Assembly (NCBI RefSeq): GCF_014705655.1
Contig: NZ_JACXIY010000002.1
Coordinates: forward strand, 310,001 to 374,000
Length of the DNA: 64,000 bases
Direction of reading: 5' to 3'
Origin: Paenibacillus arenilitoris
GTDB taxonomy: Bacteria > Bacillota > Bacilli > Paenibacillales > Paenibacillaceae
The notes beneath the pieces were generated by a model that did no database searches, had not been told where the DNA came from, and was given only the letters and a program-made list of their open reading frames with translations. A program made the translations under genes and the position numbers. Each line of letters starts with the position of its first letter. Position 1 is the stretch's first letter. Positions 40,356 to 48,628 of the stretch are shown here, piece by piece.

Positions 40356-42428
40356 TTATCGGACGGCTTCGGCGTCCGCTTCGACCTGAGCGGCAACGGC
40401 CGCTTCGCCGTCATCGCCGCCGCCGGCGCGCGCTTCCACGGCGCCTTGCTTCTTGAAGTCGTCGATCAAATCGCTCATGACGATCTGATCGGACATGTTC
40501 AGCTCGGTGCGCGCGTCTTCGATGGCGCCGAGGCAGGCGTTCATGTCGCCGGCGGCGCCGGCCGCGATATTCCAGCATTTGCCGTTCTCGGTAATTCCGT
40601 CGCCGGAAGGCATATAGTAGACGGTGCCGTCCGTGAAGGCGCCGTTGCGAAGGACGACCTTCTTGCCTTCGAGCGGCTGCGCGGTCAGCAGCGGCGTCCC
40701 GATCATGTAACGGTCGGCGGTCGAGATGCCGAGAAGATGCAGGATGGTCGGCGTAATGTCCAGCTGCCCGGCGACGTTCGCGTGCGTGCCCGCCTGCCCG
40801 TCTCCCGGCAGATGGACGAACATCGCGACCTGCTTCTGAATCATTTCCCGATCGAGATCGCTGAGCGGCTTGCCGAGGAACGTCTCGAACAGCTTCCAGT
40901 CCTTGATCGAGTTGTCATGATCGCCGTATGCGACGAAAATCGTGTTATCCCACAGCCCTTCCTCTTTCATGCGGTCGACCAGCTCGCCCATCGCCGCATC
41001 GACGTAATGGACGGCTTGCAGGTAATCGCCCATGATCGTCCCGTCAAGGCTGCCGACGTCCAGCTTCTTCTCCGTATCCGGCATCGTATAAGGATGATGG
41101 CTGGTTAGCGTAATCATGAACGAGTAGAAGGGCTTCTGCTGATCGGCGACGACGTCCATCGATTGACGGAAGAACGATTTGTCGCCGAGCGCCCAGCCAA
41201 CCTTTTCGTCCAGGATAAAGTGCTTCAGGCTGTAAAACTTGTCGTATTTCATATTGTGGTACATCGTATTCCGGTTCCAGAAGCCGCCTTCGTAGGGATG
41301 GAATACCGTCGTCGCGTAATCGCGTTCTTTTAAAATTTTGGACATGCAGTCAAACTCGTGGGAAGCGTATTGGATGAAGACGGAGCCGTTCGTCACGGGC
41401 TGCATCGAGCAGTTCGCGGCAAAGTCGCCGTCGGACGTTCTTCCCTGCGAGGTTTGGTGGTAAAACTGGCTGAAATACGCGCTCGTGTCGATGAGCTTGT
41501 TCAGGTTCGGCGTAATTTCCTGCCCGCCGATGGATTTGCCGACCATAAAGTTTTGGAACGCTTCGAGCTGCACCATGACGACGTTGCTGCCGGCATATGC
41601 CCCGAAGAGCGGGTCCTGCTCCAGCGCGCCGCGAAGGTCGCCCCGCTCCTCGATCCATTGCTTCGCCTCCGACGATTGCTCGGCTGTGACCGTCGCCGCG
41701 TCCAAATAGTTTTGCTTCACGTACCGGTATACGTCATAGCCGTGAAAGCCAAGCGCGCCCGTCACGTTGTAGATGGACAGGTTCCACCAGTTGCCGACGA
41801 AGATGCCTTGCCCCCATGTGCGCTTCGCTTCGTTCACGTTCGAGAAGTACAGCGATGTCCCGACGGTGAAAATAACCGCGCTGAGCACGATCCGGACAGC
41901 AGCCTTCAGCCAAACCGGAGACGCGCCGCGAGGCGGGCCCGCCGAACGCAAGTCCCGGCGTCCGAACCAAATGACGTATACCGCGAACGGCACGATAACC
42001 ATCCAGTCGATGAAAAAAACGATGTCCTTCCAGCTGAGCAGCGTTCCGATGCTTCCGCCGAGCGAATCGACCTGGCTGAACTGCAGCAGCACCGGGACCG
42101 AGATGAAGTCCTGAAAGTAACGGAAGTAGATCATATCCGCGTATAAAACGAAAGAAACGATAAGATTAAGGACGATAAGGGCGACGATCCGGCCCCGCGC
42201 GGGCAGCCAGATCGTCCAGAAGCTGAGCAGCATCAGGGCGCCCAGCTCGATTAACTTGTCTTTGTCGGTCATTTCGAACTTGGTCATTCCGATAAATTGC
42301 GAGAACAAATAGAGCTTCGCCATAATGACGGCGGCGAACAAAAGAAGGTCGACCGCCTTCAGCCTCTCCAGCCAAACCAGAAGCGTGCTCATGCCTCGGC
42401 GGGCCAGGCTGCGTTGATTCGGAAACAT
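40356..42428 (-). CDS. LTA-synthase-family glycerol phosphate transferase
   Basis: 690 residues. Five membrane helices in residues 20-215 precede a large extracellular sulfatase-like domain. The catalytic Thr region reads QTSQGRTSDGDFAAN, and metal or substrate residues lie in VQLEAFQNFMVG, HPYEGGFWNRNTMY, SHHPYTMP and VAYGDHDNSI, as in LtaS. It polymerises or transfers glycerol phosphate from phosphatidylglycerol to lipoteichoic acid or a related polymer; synthase versus primase cannot be decided. The C-terminal 60 residues are Ala/Glu-rich and not part of the fold. ATG 42428 follows AAGGAATATACCC. Confidence 0.9.
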   Translation of the reverse strand: MFPNQRSLARRGMSTLLVWLERLKAVDLLLFAAVIMAKLYLFSQFIGMTKFEMTDKDKLIELGALMLLSFWTIWLPARGRIVALIVLNLIVSFVLYADMIYFRYFQDFISVPVLLQFSQVDSLGGSIGTLLSWKDIVFFIDWMVIVPFAVYVIWFGRRDLRSAGPPRGASPVWLKAAVRIVLSAVIFTVGTSLYFSNVNEAKRTWGQGIFVGNWWNLSIYNVTGALGFHGYDVYRYVKQNYLDAATVTAEQSSEAKQWIEERGDLRGALEQDPLFGAYAGSNVVMVQLEAFQNFMVGKSIGGQEITPNLNKLIDTSAYFSQFYHQTSQGRTSDGDFAANCSMQPVTNGSVFIQYASHEFDCMSKILKERDYATTVFHPYEGGFWNRNTMYHNMKYDKFYSLKHFILDEKVGWALGDKSFFRQSMDVVADQQKPFYSFMITLTSHHPYTMPDTEKKLDVGSLDGTIMGDYLQAVHYVDAAMGELVDRMKEEGLWDNTIFVAYGDHDNSIKDWKLFETFLGKPLSDLDREMIQKQVAMFVHLPGDGQAGTHANVAGQLDITPTILHLLGISTADRYMIGTPLLTAQPLEGKKVVLRNGAFTDGTVYYMPSGDGITENGKCWNIAAGAAGDMNACLGAIEDARTELNMSDQIVMSDLIDDFKKQGAVEARAGGGDDGEAAVAAQVEADAEAVR

Positions 42429-42452
42429 AAGGGTATATTCCTTTCTTTCTGT

Positions 42453-43598
42453 TTAATCCCGGTTGCCGCGGGGCGGAAGCGGGCCAAAAAACTGGTAGTA
42501 GTTGCATTCGATCCGGCCGTTGAAAAGCTTGCGCTTCTTGTCCGCGGGCCGGCCGAAATAATGCTCGATCGTCTTCGAAGGGCTGATCGCGAAGTAGGAC
42601 CAGGTCGGGTAGTGAAGCGCGGTCAAGCCGAAGGCTCGCAGGGCGGCCTCCGCCGCGTCGTCGTCGCCAAGCCGCTCCCCGTACGGCGGGTTCGTAATGA
42701 CGACGCCGTAATCCCCCTGGAGCTTCACCTTGGAGACGGGCTGGACGCTCAGCTTGATGTCCTTGCCGAAGCCCGCCTTCTTGACGGCGGCTTCCGCGAT
42801 TTCGATCGCGCCGGCATCGATGTCGGAACCTGCGATCTGCAGAGGAATGTCGTCCTTCACGAGGTCGAACGCCTCGTCGCGCGCCTCGCGCCAGAGCTTG
42901 TCCGGGATAAGCGGCCAGCCTTCGCCGTTGAAGCTGCGTCTGAGGCCCGGCGCGATGTTCCACCCGATCATGGCGGCTTCGATCAGCATCGTGCCGGAGC
43001 CGCAGAACGGATCGTACAGCGGCCTCTCCGGCCGCCAGCGGCTCAGCAGCACGAGCGCGGCCGCCATCGTCTCGCGGATCGGCGCCTCGGTCGCCACCCG
43101 GCGGTAGCCCCTCCTGTGCAGGCCGTCGCCGGTCGTGTCGAGCGTGAGCATCGCGACGTCGTTCATGAGCGTCGCCTCGATGACGTAACGGCCGCCGTCT
43201 TCCGGGAACCATTCGGTACCGTAATGCTCCGTCATTTTGCTCACGACCGCTTTTTTCACGATGCTTTGGCAGGCGGGAACGCTCGTCAGCTGCGATTTTT
43301 GCGAACGGCCGTTCACCGGGAATTCGCCGTCCTCGGGGATCCATGCCGGCCAATTGAGCGCCTTGGTTCCTTCGAACAGCTCCTCGAAGGTGGTTGCCGG
43401 GAACTCGCCCATCTTGATCAAAATCCGTCCGGCCGTACGAAGCCACAGGTTCGTGCGGCAAATATCGGCGGGACCGCCCGTAAAATTAACGCGCCCGTTC
43501 TCGACCTTCAGATCGGCATAGCCGAGATCCTTCAGCTCGCGCGCCACAACTGCCTCGAGTCCCATTGGCGCGGTTGCGATTAACTGCAATTTTTCCAT
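42453..43598 (-). CDS. THUMP-domain class I rRNA methyltransferase (RlmL/YpsC-like)
   Basis: About 381 residues from ATG 43598. The N-terminal THUMP/ferredoxin-like part (ATAPMGLEAVVARELKDLGY; ENGRVNFTGGPADICRTNLW) binds RNA. The C-terminal Rossmann domain has the SAM motif YDPFCGSGTMLIEAAMIGWN and the N6/N2-methylase catalytic motif VITNPPYGERL. Related Bacillus YpsC is annotated as a 23S rRNA N2-guanine methyltransferase. A GTG nine bases upstream (43607) is an alternative start. Confidence 0.9.
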   Translation of the reverse strand: MEKLQLIATAPMGLEAVVARELKDLGYADLKVENGRVNFTGGPADICRTNLWLRTAGRILIKMGEFPATTFEELFEGTKALNWPAWIPEDGEFPVNGRSQKSQLTSVPACQSIVKKAVVSKMTEHYGTEWFPEDGGRYVIEATLMNDVAMLTLDTTGDGLHRRGYRRVATEAPIRETMAAALVLLSRWRPERPLYDPFCGSGTMLIEAAMIGWNIAPGLRRSFNGEGWPLIPDKLWREARDEAFDLVKDDIPLQIAGSDIDAGAIEIAEAAVKKAGFGKDIKLSVQPVSKVKLQGDYGVVITNPPYGERLGDDDAAEAALRAFGLTALHYPTWSYFAISPSKTIEHYFGRPADKKRKLFNGRIECNYYQFFGPLPPRGNRD

Positions 43599-43742
43599 TA
43601 TACACACTCATTTCATCCAAACTTGGCGCCGCGAAGGCGCTTGCCTTGTGCAAGCTTGTAACCTCTCGTACAAAAACTTACAATCAAGTATAGGACAAAA
43701 TAAGCTGTTTTTACAAACAGTTAATATGGAGAGAGAAGAAAA

Positions 43743-44372
43743 ATGTTGCTAAACGAACAATATGTGGATTCGCTTTACGGGGAAGACGCCGATCTGGCGC
43801 GCGCCAAGGCTGGCATCGCGGCGGCCGGAATGCCCGATATTTCGGTCGCCGAGGGCTATGGACGGCTGTTGACGATGCTGGTCGCGATGTCGGGAGCGCA
43901 CAAAATATTGGAAATCGGGGCGCTCGGCGGCTACAGCGGCATCTGCCTGGCGCGCGGACTGAAGGAGGGAGGCAGCCTTGTATCGTTGGAACTTCTGCAG
44001 AGCTACGCCGATTTGGCAAAGCGGCATATGGAAGCGGCGGGACTGGGCGATAAGGTCGATTATATGGTGGGAGACGCGAAGCAAAGCTTGGCGGAGCTTA
44101 GGGCGGCGGGGGGAAGGTTCGATTTCTTTTTCATCGACGCCGATAAGGAAGGGTACCCCGCCTACCTCGATTATGCGATCGAGCTGGCGGAGCCGGGAGC
44201 GGTCATCGTCGGCGACAACATTTTGCTGCGCGGCAGAACGACGAATCCGGCCAAGGAAGGGCCGTCGGTTCTCGCGGTCCGTTCGTTCAACGAGCGGATC
44301 GCTTCGGACGAGCGCTTGCTGAGCACGGTGCTGCCGGGTTATGACGGCCTGGCGATCGCGATCGTGAAGTAG
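43743..44372 (+). CDS. O-methyltransferase, caffeoyl-CoA OMT-like (YrrM type)
   Basis: 209 residues. SAM motif I reads ILEIGALGGYSGICLARGLK, followed by VSLELLQSYADLAKRHMEAA, the metal-binding FDFFFIDADKEGYPAYLDYA and IVGDNILLRGR, all typical of divalent-metal-dependent O-methyltransferases. Bacillus relatives (YrrM/TrmR) methylate wobble 5-hydroxyuridine in tRNA, so a tRNA substrate is quite possible. ATG 43743 follows GGAGAGAGAAGAAAA. Confidence 0.87.
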   Translation: MLLNEQYVDSLYGEDADLARAKAGIAAAGMPDISVAEGYGRLLTMLVAMSGAHKILEIGALGGYSGICLARGLKEGGSLVSLELLQSYADLAKRHMEAAGLGDKVDYMVGDAKQSLAELRAAGGRFDFFFIDADKEGYPAYLDYAIELAEPGAVIVGDNILLRGRTTNPAKEGPSVLAVRSFNERIASDERLLSTVLPGYDGLAIAIVK

Positions 44373-44467
44373 GTTTGGGCTGGTCGCGCTCCGATGCGGA
44401 AGAAGCGGGAGACGGGTTTGCATCGGAGCGTACATGCAGGCGAATGGATGGACAGAGGTGCGTATAC

Positions 44468-44540
44468 GTTATCGCTAATCGCGAGACAGACAAAGGTGCG
44501 ATAGTGCGCATATGTGTTATCGCTAATCGCGAGACAGACA
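44468..44540. repeat. Direct repeat of 25 bp, two copies 48 bp apart
   Basis: GTTATCGCTAATCGCGAGAC plus AGACA-end occurs exactly at 44468-44492 and 44516-44540. The surrounding 330 bp after the O-methyltransferase has no gene; it also holds an 11-bp inverted repeat CGCTCCGATGC/GCATCGGAGCG (44387-44430) without a T-run and further short repeats. It looks like a decayed intergenic repeat region next to the palindrome arrays. Confidence 0.6.
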
Positions 44541-44702
44541 GCGTCTGTGCCAAGGCGGCGGATTATGCGCTCTAACAGCTATCATTCCTCGCGTAACAGC
44601 AAGGTTACGGCTCGCTTATCATTCGCCGAAAGGCATGAGAGGCGTTATCGCGTTTGCATTCCCGCCTCAATCCTCGCCTCATTTCCGCCGCAGAATGAAT
44701 GC

Positions 44703-44887
44703 CAATCTCAAAAGTTGAAATTAAACCGCGATTGAAGAGCTGCAAAAACGTTTTAATTTCAGTATTTGATACTACATAGCGTTTCGGAAGCTCTACAGAT
44801 GGTTTAACGATGAAGTAATTTCATTATTTGCACTTGTTGGCGAATATTAACCATTCTCGAACAAGCCAATTGCAATTTTTGAAATTA
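44703..44887. repeat. Left four-unit palindrome array (spacing 51, 62, 51 bp)
   Basis: Four imperfect 21-bp palindromes of the form TAATTTCA-N5-TGAAATTA begin at 44703, 44754, 44816 and 44867. Each keeps at least one arm nearly intact and all have a 5-base centre, mostly A/T. Within each 51-bp pair the two units are related best in opposite orientation, with similarity reaching beyond the 21 bp. The array ends 12 bp from the stop codon of the nuclease-like gene. The matching right array is at 45733. Confidence 0.75.
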
Positions 44888-44899
44888 TCCCGGTCCGGC

Positions 44900-45577
44900 T
44901 TAATGGATAAACATTCGCTTCGTCGGGTTAAGGCTCCATGCATGCGTACGAGATGCGCCCCCTTGAGAGGCTTTGATCCACTCCAGTTGCTCGAGCTTTC
45001 GGAGATGCGGGCGGGCCGTATTGTAGGTGCATCGAAGGCTGCTTCGGACGTCTGCGAGCTGCATAGGTCGTTCGAGTCGCGCGGCAAGGCGCAAAATCTC
45101 CCGTTCGCGGACATGCAATTCATCGAAAGCGCCGATTACGCCGAACAGCCGGCCGACCATCTGCTAGAGGAGCTGCTGCCACAGCCGCGGGCGCTGCTCG
45201 ATATCGTCGTAGCCAATGCGAACGACGGTCCAATTGTCGTTCGTGAGATGCATCTGCCTGACCCATTGATCGCAAAATTGTCTGCGCGTCACATGGCGCA
45301 AATGCGTGCCATAGCCGTCGATTTCGATCGCGATCCGGACATGGGAGCGTATGTACGCAAAGTCGATATAGCGATAGCCTTCGCCGAAATCTTGCATTTC
45401 ATATTCGGGATGCAGATACTGAAAGTGGCCGAACGCAGGCCACCAGACGTTATGCAGCATGAGCTTCTCGGCATGACCCAGCCCATCTTTGATTCTACGC
45501 CGGTTCTCTCCGCTGCGTCCGGCTGCATGCTTGGCTAACCAGTTCTGATAGCTTTCCTCGAATAATCTATCGTTCAA
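44900..45577 (-). pseudogene. DUF559/Vsr-like nuclease with C-terminal winged helix, broken by an amber codon
   Basis: One frame of 226 codons with a single TAG at 45166-45164 (context CTC TAG CAG ATG). Before it, 137 residues show a DUF559/Vsr-type PD-(D/E)xK fold: Glu in GHAEKLMLHNVWWP, Asp in GYRYIDFAYI, then IAIEIDGYGTH and the downstream helix RRQFCDQWVRQMHLTNDNWT followed by VVRIGYDDI. After it, 86 residues form a winged-helix-like DNA-binding part (LQREREI-type helix as HVREREILRLAARLERP; TYNTARPHLRKLEQLEWIKA). A CAG-to-TAG change would explain the break. The start is TTG behind AAAGGAG. Similar intact proteins are common and uncharacterised in Paenibacillus, often labelled DNA-binding response regulator. 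Confidence 0.7.
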
Positions 45578-45594
45578 ATTCGATCCACTCCTTT

Positions 45595-45650
45595 AAAAAA
45601 AGTAAAAAGCGCCGCATGAACAGGTGCGTACCTGTCCAAACGGCGCATGC
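45595..45650 (-). terminator. Leader terminator in front of the nuclease-like gene
   Basis: On the minus strand, GCGCCG ... CGGCGC encloses an inner ACAGGT/ACCTGT stem and is followed by TTTTTACTTTTTTT, immediately before AAAGGAG of the nuclease-like gene. A possible promoter (TTCGCT, 17 bp, TATGCT at 45690-45685) lies upstream, so the hairpin would be in the 5' leader and act as an attenuator. Confidence 0.65.
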
Positions 45651-45732
45651 TTTGCTGCCTCGAATATTCGACTAGTTAGAGATTAGCATAATTCGTAACA
45701 AACGGCCAGCGAATTTTGCGATAAACGGGTAT

Positions 45733-45917
45733 TAGTTTCAAAAAGTGAAATTCATTCGCAGATTTCGCTTACAACATGCCGATTAGCTTCAAAAGTTGAA
45801 ATTAGAAGCGGCGGTATGGACGAGAAGTTACTCAAATATCCCGAGTAATTTCAAAGTCTGAAATTAAGCGTACCGGCAGGGCCCCTTGGGCGAAAGCAGC
45901 TGCAAAAATTGAAACTA
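45733..45917. repeat. Right four-unit palindrome array (spacing 51, 62, 51 bp)
   Basis: Units begin at 45733, 45784, 45846 and 45897. The third is a perfect 8-5-8 palindrome, TAATTTCA-AAGTC-TGAAATTA; the others differ by one to five bases. Every unit is exactly 1030 bp from its counterpart in the left array. It occupies the space between the MFS transporter gene and the likely promoter of the nuclease-like gene; no other gene is present in this gap (45578-45957). Confidence 0.75.
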
Positions 45918-45957
45918 ATCGCCCCTTTGCTCGTCTATTACGTTCGCACCCCCACTC

Positions 45958-47169
45958 TCAAGCCTTCGAGCGAACCGGCCGCTTCCGGAGCAGCGACTGC
46001 CATACCCATGCGGCGTTGGCCAGCAGCAGGACGCCGGAGAGGATGAACAGCCCTTGAATGCCGATCCAGCCGGACAGCGCGCCGCCGGTGATCGGGCCGA
46101 TCATGTTGCCGAGGCTGAGCGTGCTCGTGTTAAAGCTGTAGGCCCGGCTCTCCATTCCGTCGGGCGTATATTTGCGGATCAGGGCGTTCACCGCCGGTAT
46201 GAGCCCGCCGAGGAAGACGCCAAGCAGGAAGCGCGCGGCCAGCAGCTGCCAGACCGTCCCCGCGAGCGCCTGCGGGATGAAGGCGAGCGCGGCGCCGAGC
46301 AGCGCGCAGCCAAGCACGCGCTCCGCGCCGATCCGGTCGCTCAGCCTGCCGAGCAGCGGCGAAGCGACCAGGTTCGACAGGCCGGTCACCGAGCCGACGA
46401 ACCCGGCGAAGAACGCGAGATTTTCCGTCGTTCCGTGCAGCTCCTGCACGTAGAGCGGGATGAGCGTCATCGGGCTCATCATCGCGAACTGGATAAGGAA
46501 GGTGACCGCGAAGAGCGCGGTGAGCTCCCTAATGCCGCTCAGCTGCCGAAAGCCTTGCAGGACGGAAACCTGTTCGCGCGCGGCCGCCTTGGCCCGGTCG
46601 AACGGCTCCTTGACGATAAACAAGGCAAGGAGGGAGGCGGCGAACAGAAACGCGCCCGTTAAGTAAAAGATCGGCCGGAAGCCGATCGTATCGGCCAGCA
46701 GGCCGCCGATGAACGGGCCGAGTATCGTGCCGGCGATGCCGCCGGATTGGATCGTGCCCATGGCGAAGCCCATCCGGTTTTTCGGCGTCGTAGACGAGAT
46801 GAGCGCGATCGATGCGGGATTAAAGCCGGAAATCGTACCGTTCAGCATGCGCAGCAGCAGCAAATGCCAAGGGGTCGTGGCGAACCCCATCAGCGCCATG
46901 ACGACCGCCATGCCGAAGCCGGATCGAAGCAGCATCATTTTGCGGCCGTACCGGTCGGCCAGCCTCCCCCAGATCGGCTGGAAGATGAATGAGGTGACGA
47001 AGTTCCCCGCGAAAATAATGCCCGCCCATATGCCGATCTCGTGCTGATCGGTCAAACCTAAATCAAATTGCAAATACAGCGATAAGAACGGAATGATCAT
47101 CGTCATTCCGGCCATCACGAGAAACTGACCGAACCACAGGACGACAAGATTTTTTTTCCACTGTTCCAT
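45958..47169 (-). CDS. MFS multidrug efflux transporter (DHA1, MdtG/YxlH-like)
   Basis: 403 residues with twelve membrane helices. The A-like motif GRLADRYGRKMMLLRSGFG lies between helices 2 and 3 and is repeated as GRLSDRIGAERVLGC in the second half; motif C-like GTILGPFIGGLLADTIG is in helix 5. Typical of drug:H+ antiporters. The start is ambiguous: ATG 47169 (TTG 47175 is in frame) has no ribosome binding site, but a TATACT box at 47181-47176 ends six bases before it, so the message may be leaderless. A dyad CTTGG-A-CCAAG lies further upstream at 47204-47214. Confidence 0.88.
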   Translation of the reverse strand: MEQWKKNLVVLWFGQFLVMAGMTMIIPFLSLYLQFDLGLTDQHEIGIWAGIIFAGNFVTSFIFQPIWGRLADRYGRKMMLLRSGFGMAVVMALMGFATTPWHLLLLRMLNGTISGFNPASIALISSTTPKNRMGFAMGTIQSGGIAGTILGPFIGGLLADTIGFRPIFYLTGAFLFAASLLALFIVKEPFDRAKAAAREQVSVLQGFRQLSGIRELTALFAVTFLIQFAMMSPMTLIPLYVQELHGTTENLAFFAGFVGSVTGLSNLVASPLLGRLSDRIGAERVLGCALLGAALAFIPQALAGTVWQLLAARFLLGVFLGGLIPAVNALIRKYTPDGMESRAYSFNTSTLSLGNMIGPITGGALSGWIGIQGLFILSGVLLLANAAWVWQSLLRKRPVRSKA

Positions 47170-47225
47170 AGACAAAGTATACCATAAGCGACATGGAAAA
47201 TACCTTGGTCCAAGCTTAAAGCCCG

Positions 47226-47906
47226 CTACTGCGCGTAATCGCCGGTGTAATTGATCAGCGACACGTCAAGCACGCCGTCGATGGCCGACATAACGTTCAC
47301 AAAGGCCGTGTTGTCATCGCGGAGCCTGATTTCGATCGTCATTTCGATGTAATCCTTGCGGACGGTTTTCGATTTGAGCGTATAGTTCAGCTTGCGAAGC
47401 TGGGTACGGACGCCCGTTATCGCTTCCTCCGTATGGCGGATGATGAGCAGATAGGGCTGCTCCCTGACTTTGCGTCTGGACAGCCAGAGCAGCGTGAGGC
47501 TGATCGCGGCCGAGCCGACTAGCGCGACCGGGTACATTTTGGCGCCGGTTGCAATGCCTGCGGATATCGCCCAGAACATATAGACGATGTCGAGAGGGTC
47601 TTTCACCGCCGTCCGGAACCGCACGATGCTGAGCGCGCCGACCATCCCTAGCGACAAAACGATATTCGTGCTGATCGTCATAATGATAATTGCGGTAATC
47701 ATCGTCATGAGGACGAACGTTACATTGTAGTTATAGCTGTATACGACGCCCCGGAACGTTTTTTTGTAGATGTAGAAGATCAGCATCCCGATGCCGAACG
47801 AAGCGATAAGACCGATTAGAACGTCCGTATACGAAACGCTGCGGAACGCCTCCAAATGAAGCATGCTCTTCTTGAACAGATCTTGAAAGTTTAAGCTCTC
47901 TCCCAT
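47226..47906 (-). CDS. DUF4956 membrane protein
   Basis: 226 residues. After a short amphipathic N terminus come three to four membrane helices (VLIGLIASFGIGMLIFYIYK; LMTMITAIIIMTISTNIVLS; the core SLGMVGALSIVRFRTAVKDP; ATGAKMYPVALVGSAAISLT) and a cytoplasmic ferredoxin-like C-terminal domain. The GALSIVRFRTAVKDP stretch is the DUF4956 hallmark. These proteins regularly occur beside VTC-type polyphosphate polymerases, as here, and may help polymer translocation; this is inferred from co-occurrence. ATG 47906 follows AAGGAG. Confidence 0.87.
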   Translation of the reverse strand: MGESLNFQDLFKKSMLHLEAFRSVSYTDVLIGLIASFGIGMLIFYIYKKTFRGVVYSYNYNVTFVLMTMITAIIIMTISTNIVLSLGMVGALSIVRFRTAVKDPLDIVYMFWAISAGIATGAKMYPVALVGSAAISLTLLWLSRRKVREQPYLLIIRHTEEAITGVRTQLRKLNYTLKSKTVRKDYIEMTIEIRLRDDNTAFVNVMSAIDGVLDVSLINYTGDYAQ

Positions 47907-47916
47907 TGGCGTCTCC

Positions 47917-48627
47917 TTAATTTTTGAAATGTTGCATGACGGTTTCCCTGCAAATGACATACTTCGAAATGGCCGATCGATTGCTGGCATGCGGGCTCGC
48001 CAGCATCCGGATCATTTCCGGAAGGTACTCGTTGTATTTGACCTCCAAAATCGTTCGGGTCGGATCGAGCGCTTCCGTCAAGATGAGCCCCGGGTCGAAC
48101 AGATCGTACGTATTAATCCCGGCTGCCAGACGTTTGTCGAAGGTGATGCGGACGTCTCCATGCTCATACACGTAGGCTTCCCGGATATAATCGACGATGG
48201 CAGCGGGACGGTAATGCTCGTGGACGAGCGAGCGGTAAAAGTCCTGTACGAGAGGAATGGCGGATGATTGCAGGCCAGATGCGTCCCCCTTTAATATCCG
48301 ATCGTAGTCCTCCCTTGCGAGGTTGGCCGATTCCTTGTTCACGTACGCGCCGAATTTGTTCTTGCGCTCCAGCTTAATGATCCGGTCGCTGCCGTTATAA
48401 ACGCGGATACGGTACTTGTGTCTGCGGAAAATGCCGTCCATTTTGTCGTACAAGGCGCTGTCCCGGGGGTTGTCGAAATAGAGGCTGCGGATGCCGTAGC
48501 CTTCTTCTCCGGTTGCGTTGGAATCGAGCGGCAGCAAGGCGGATACTCTCTGTCGCAGCGTCAAATATTCCTGCGGGTGCAAATAATATTTCAGCTCGTG
48601 CCTGAGCTTTCTTCCGAGAAATTTCAT
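47917..48627 (-). CDS. VTC-domain polyphosphate polymerase
   Basis: 236 residues, a stand-alone triphosphate-tunnel (CYTH-like) catalytic domain of the VTC4 type that makes polyphosphate from ATP. Basic and acidic tunnel residues are visible in RHELKYYL, YGIRSLYFDN, KYRIRVYNGSDRIIKLERK and the C-terminal ILEVKYNEYLPEM, and the catalytic-type Lys in SAISKYVICRE. It lies one base after the PelG-CotH gene and ten before the DUF4956 gene, so it belongs to the Pel operon. Confidence 0.9.
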   Translation of the reverse strand: MKFLGRKLRHELKYYLHPQEYLTLRQRVSALLPLDSNATGEEGYGIRSLYFDNPRDSALYDKMDGIFRRHKYRIRVYNGSDRIIKLERKNKFGAYVNKESANLAREDYDRILKGDASGLQSSAIPLVQDFYRSLVHEHYRPAAIVDYIREAYVYEHGDVRITFDKRLAAGINTYDLFDPGLILTEALDPTRTILEVKYNEYLPEMIRMLASPHASNRSAISKYVICRETVMQHFKN

Positions 48628-48628
48628 G

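Noticed and set aside
44387..44430. Terminator of the O-methyltransferase gene
   Set aside because: The 11-bp inverted repeat has a 22-base loop and no T-run after it, so it is listed only as a repeat.
44703..45917. CRISPR array
   Set aside because: Repeats with unique spacers at regular distance look CRISPR-like at first, but the units are diverged palindromes, only four per block, spacing alternates 51 and 62, and no cas gene is present.
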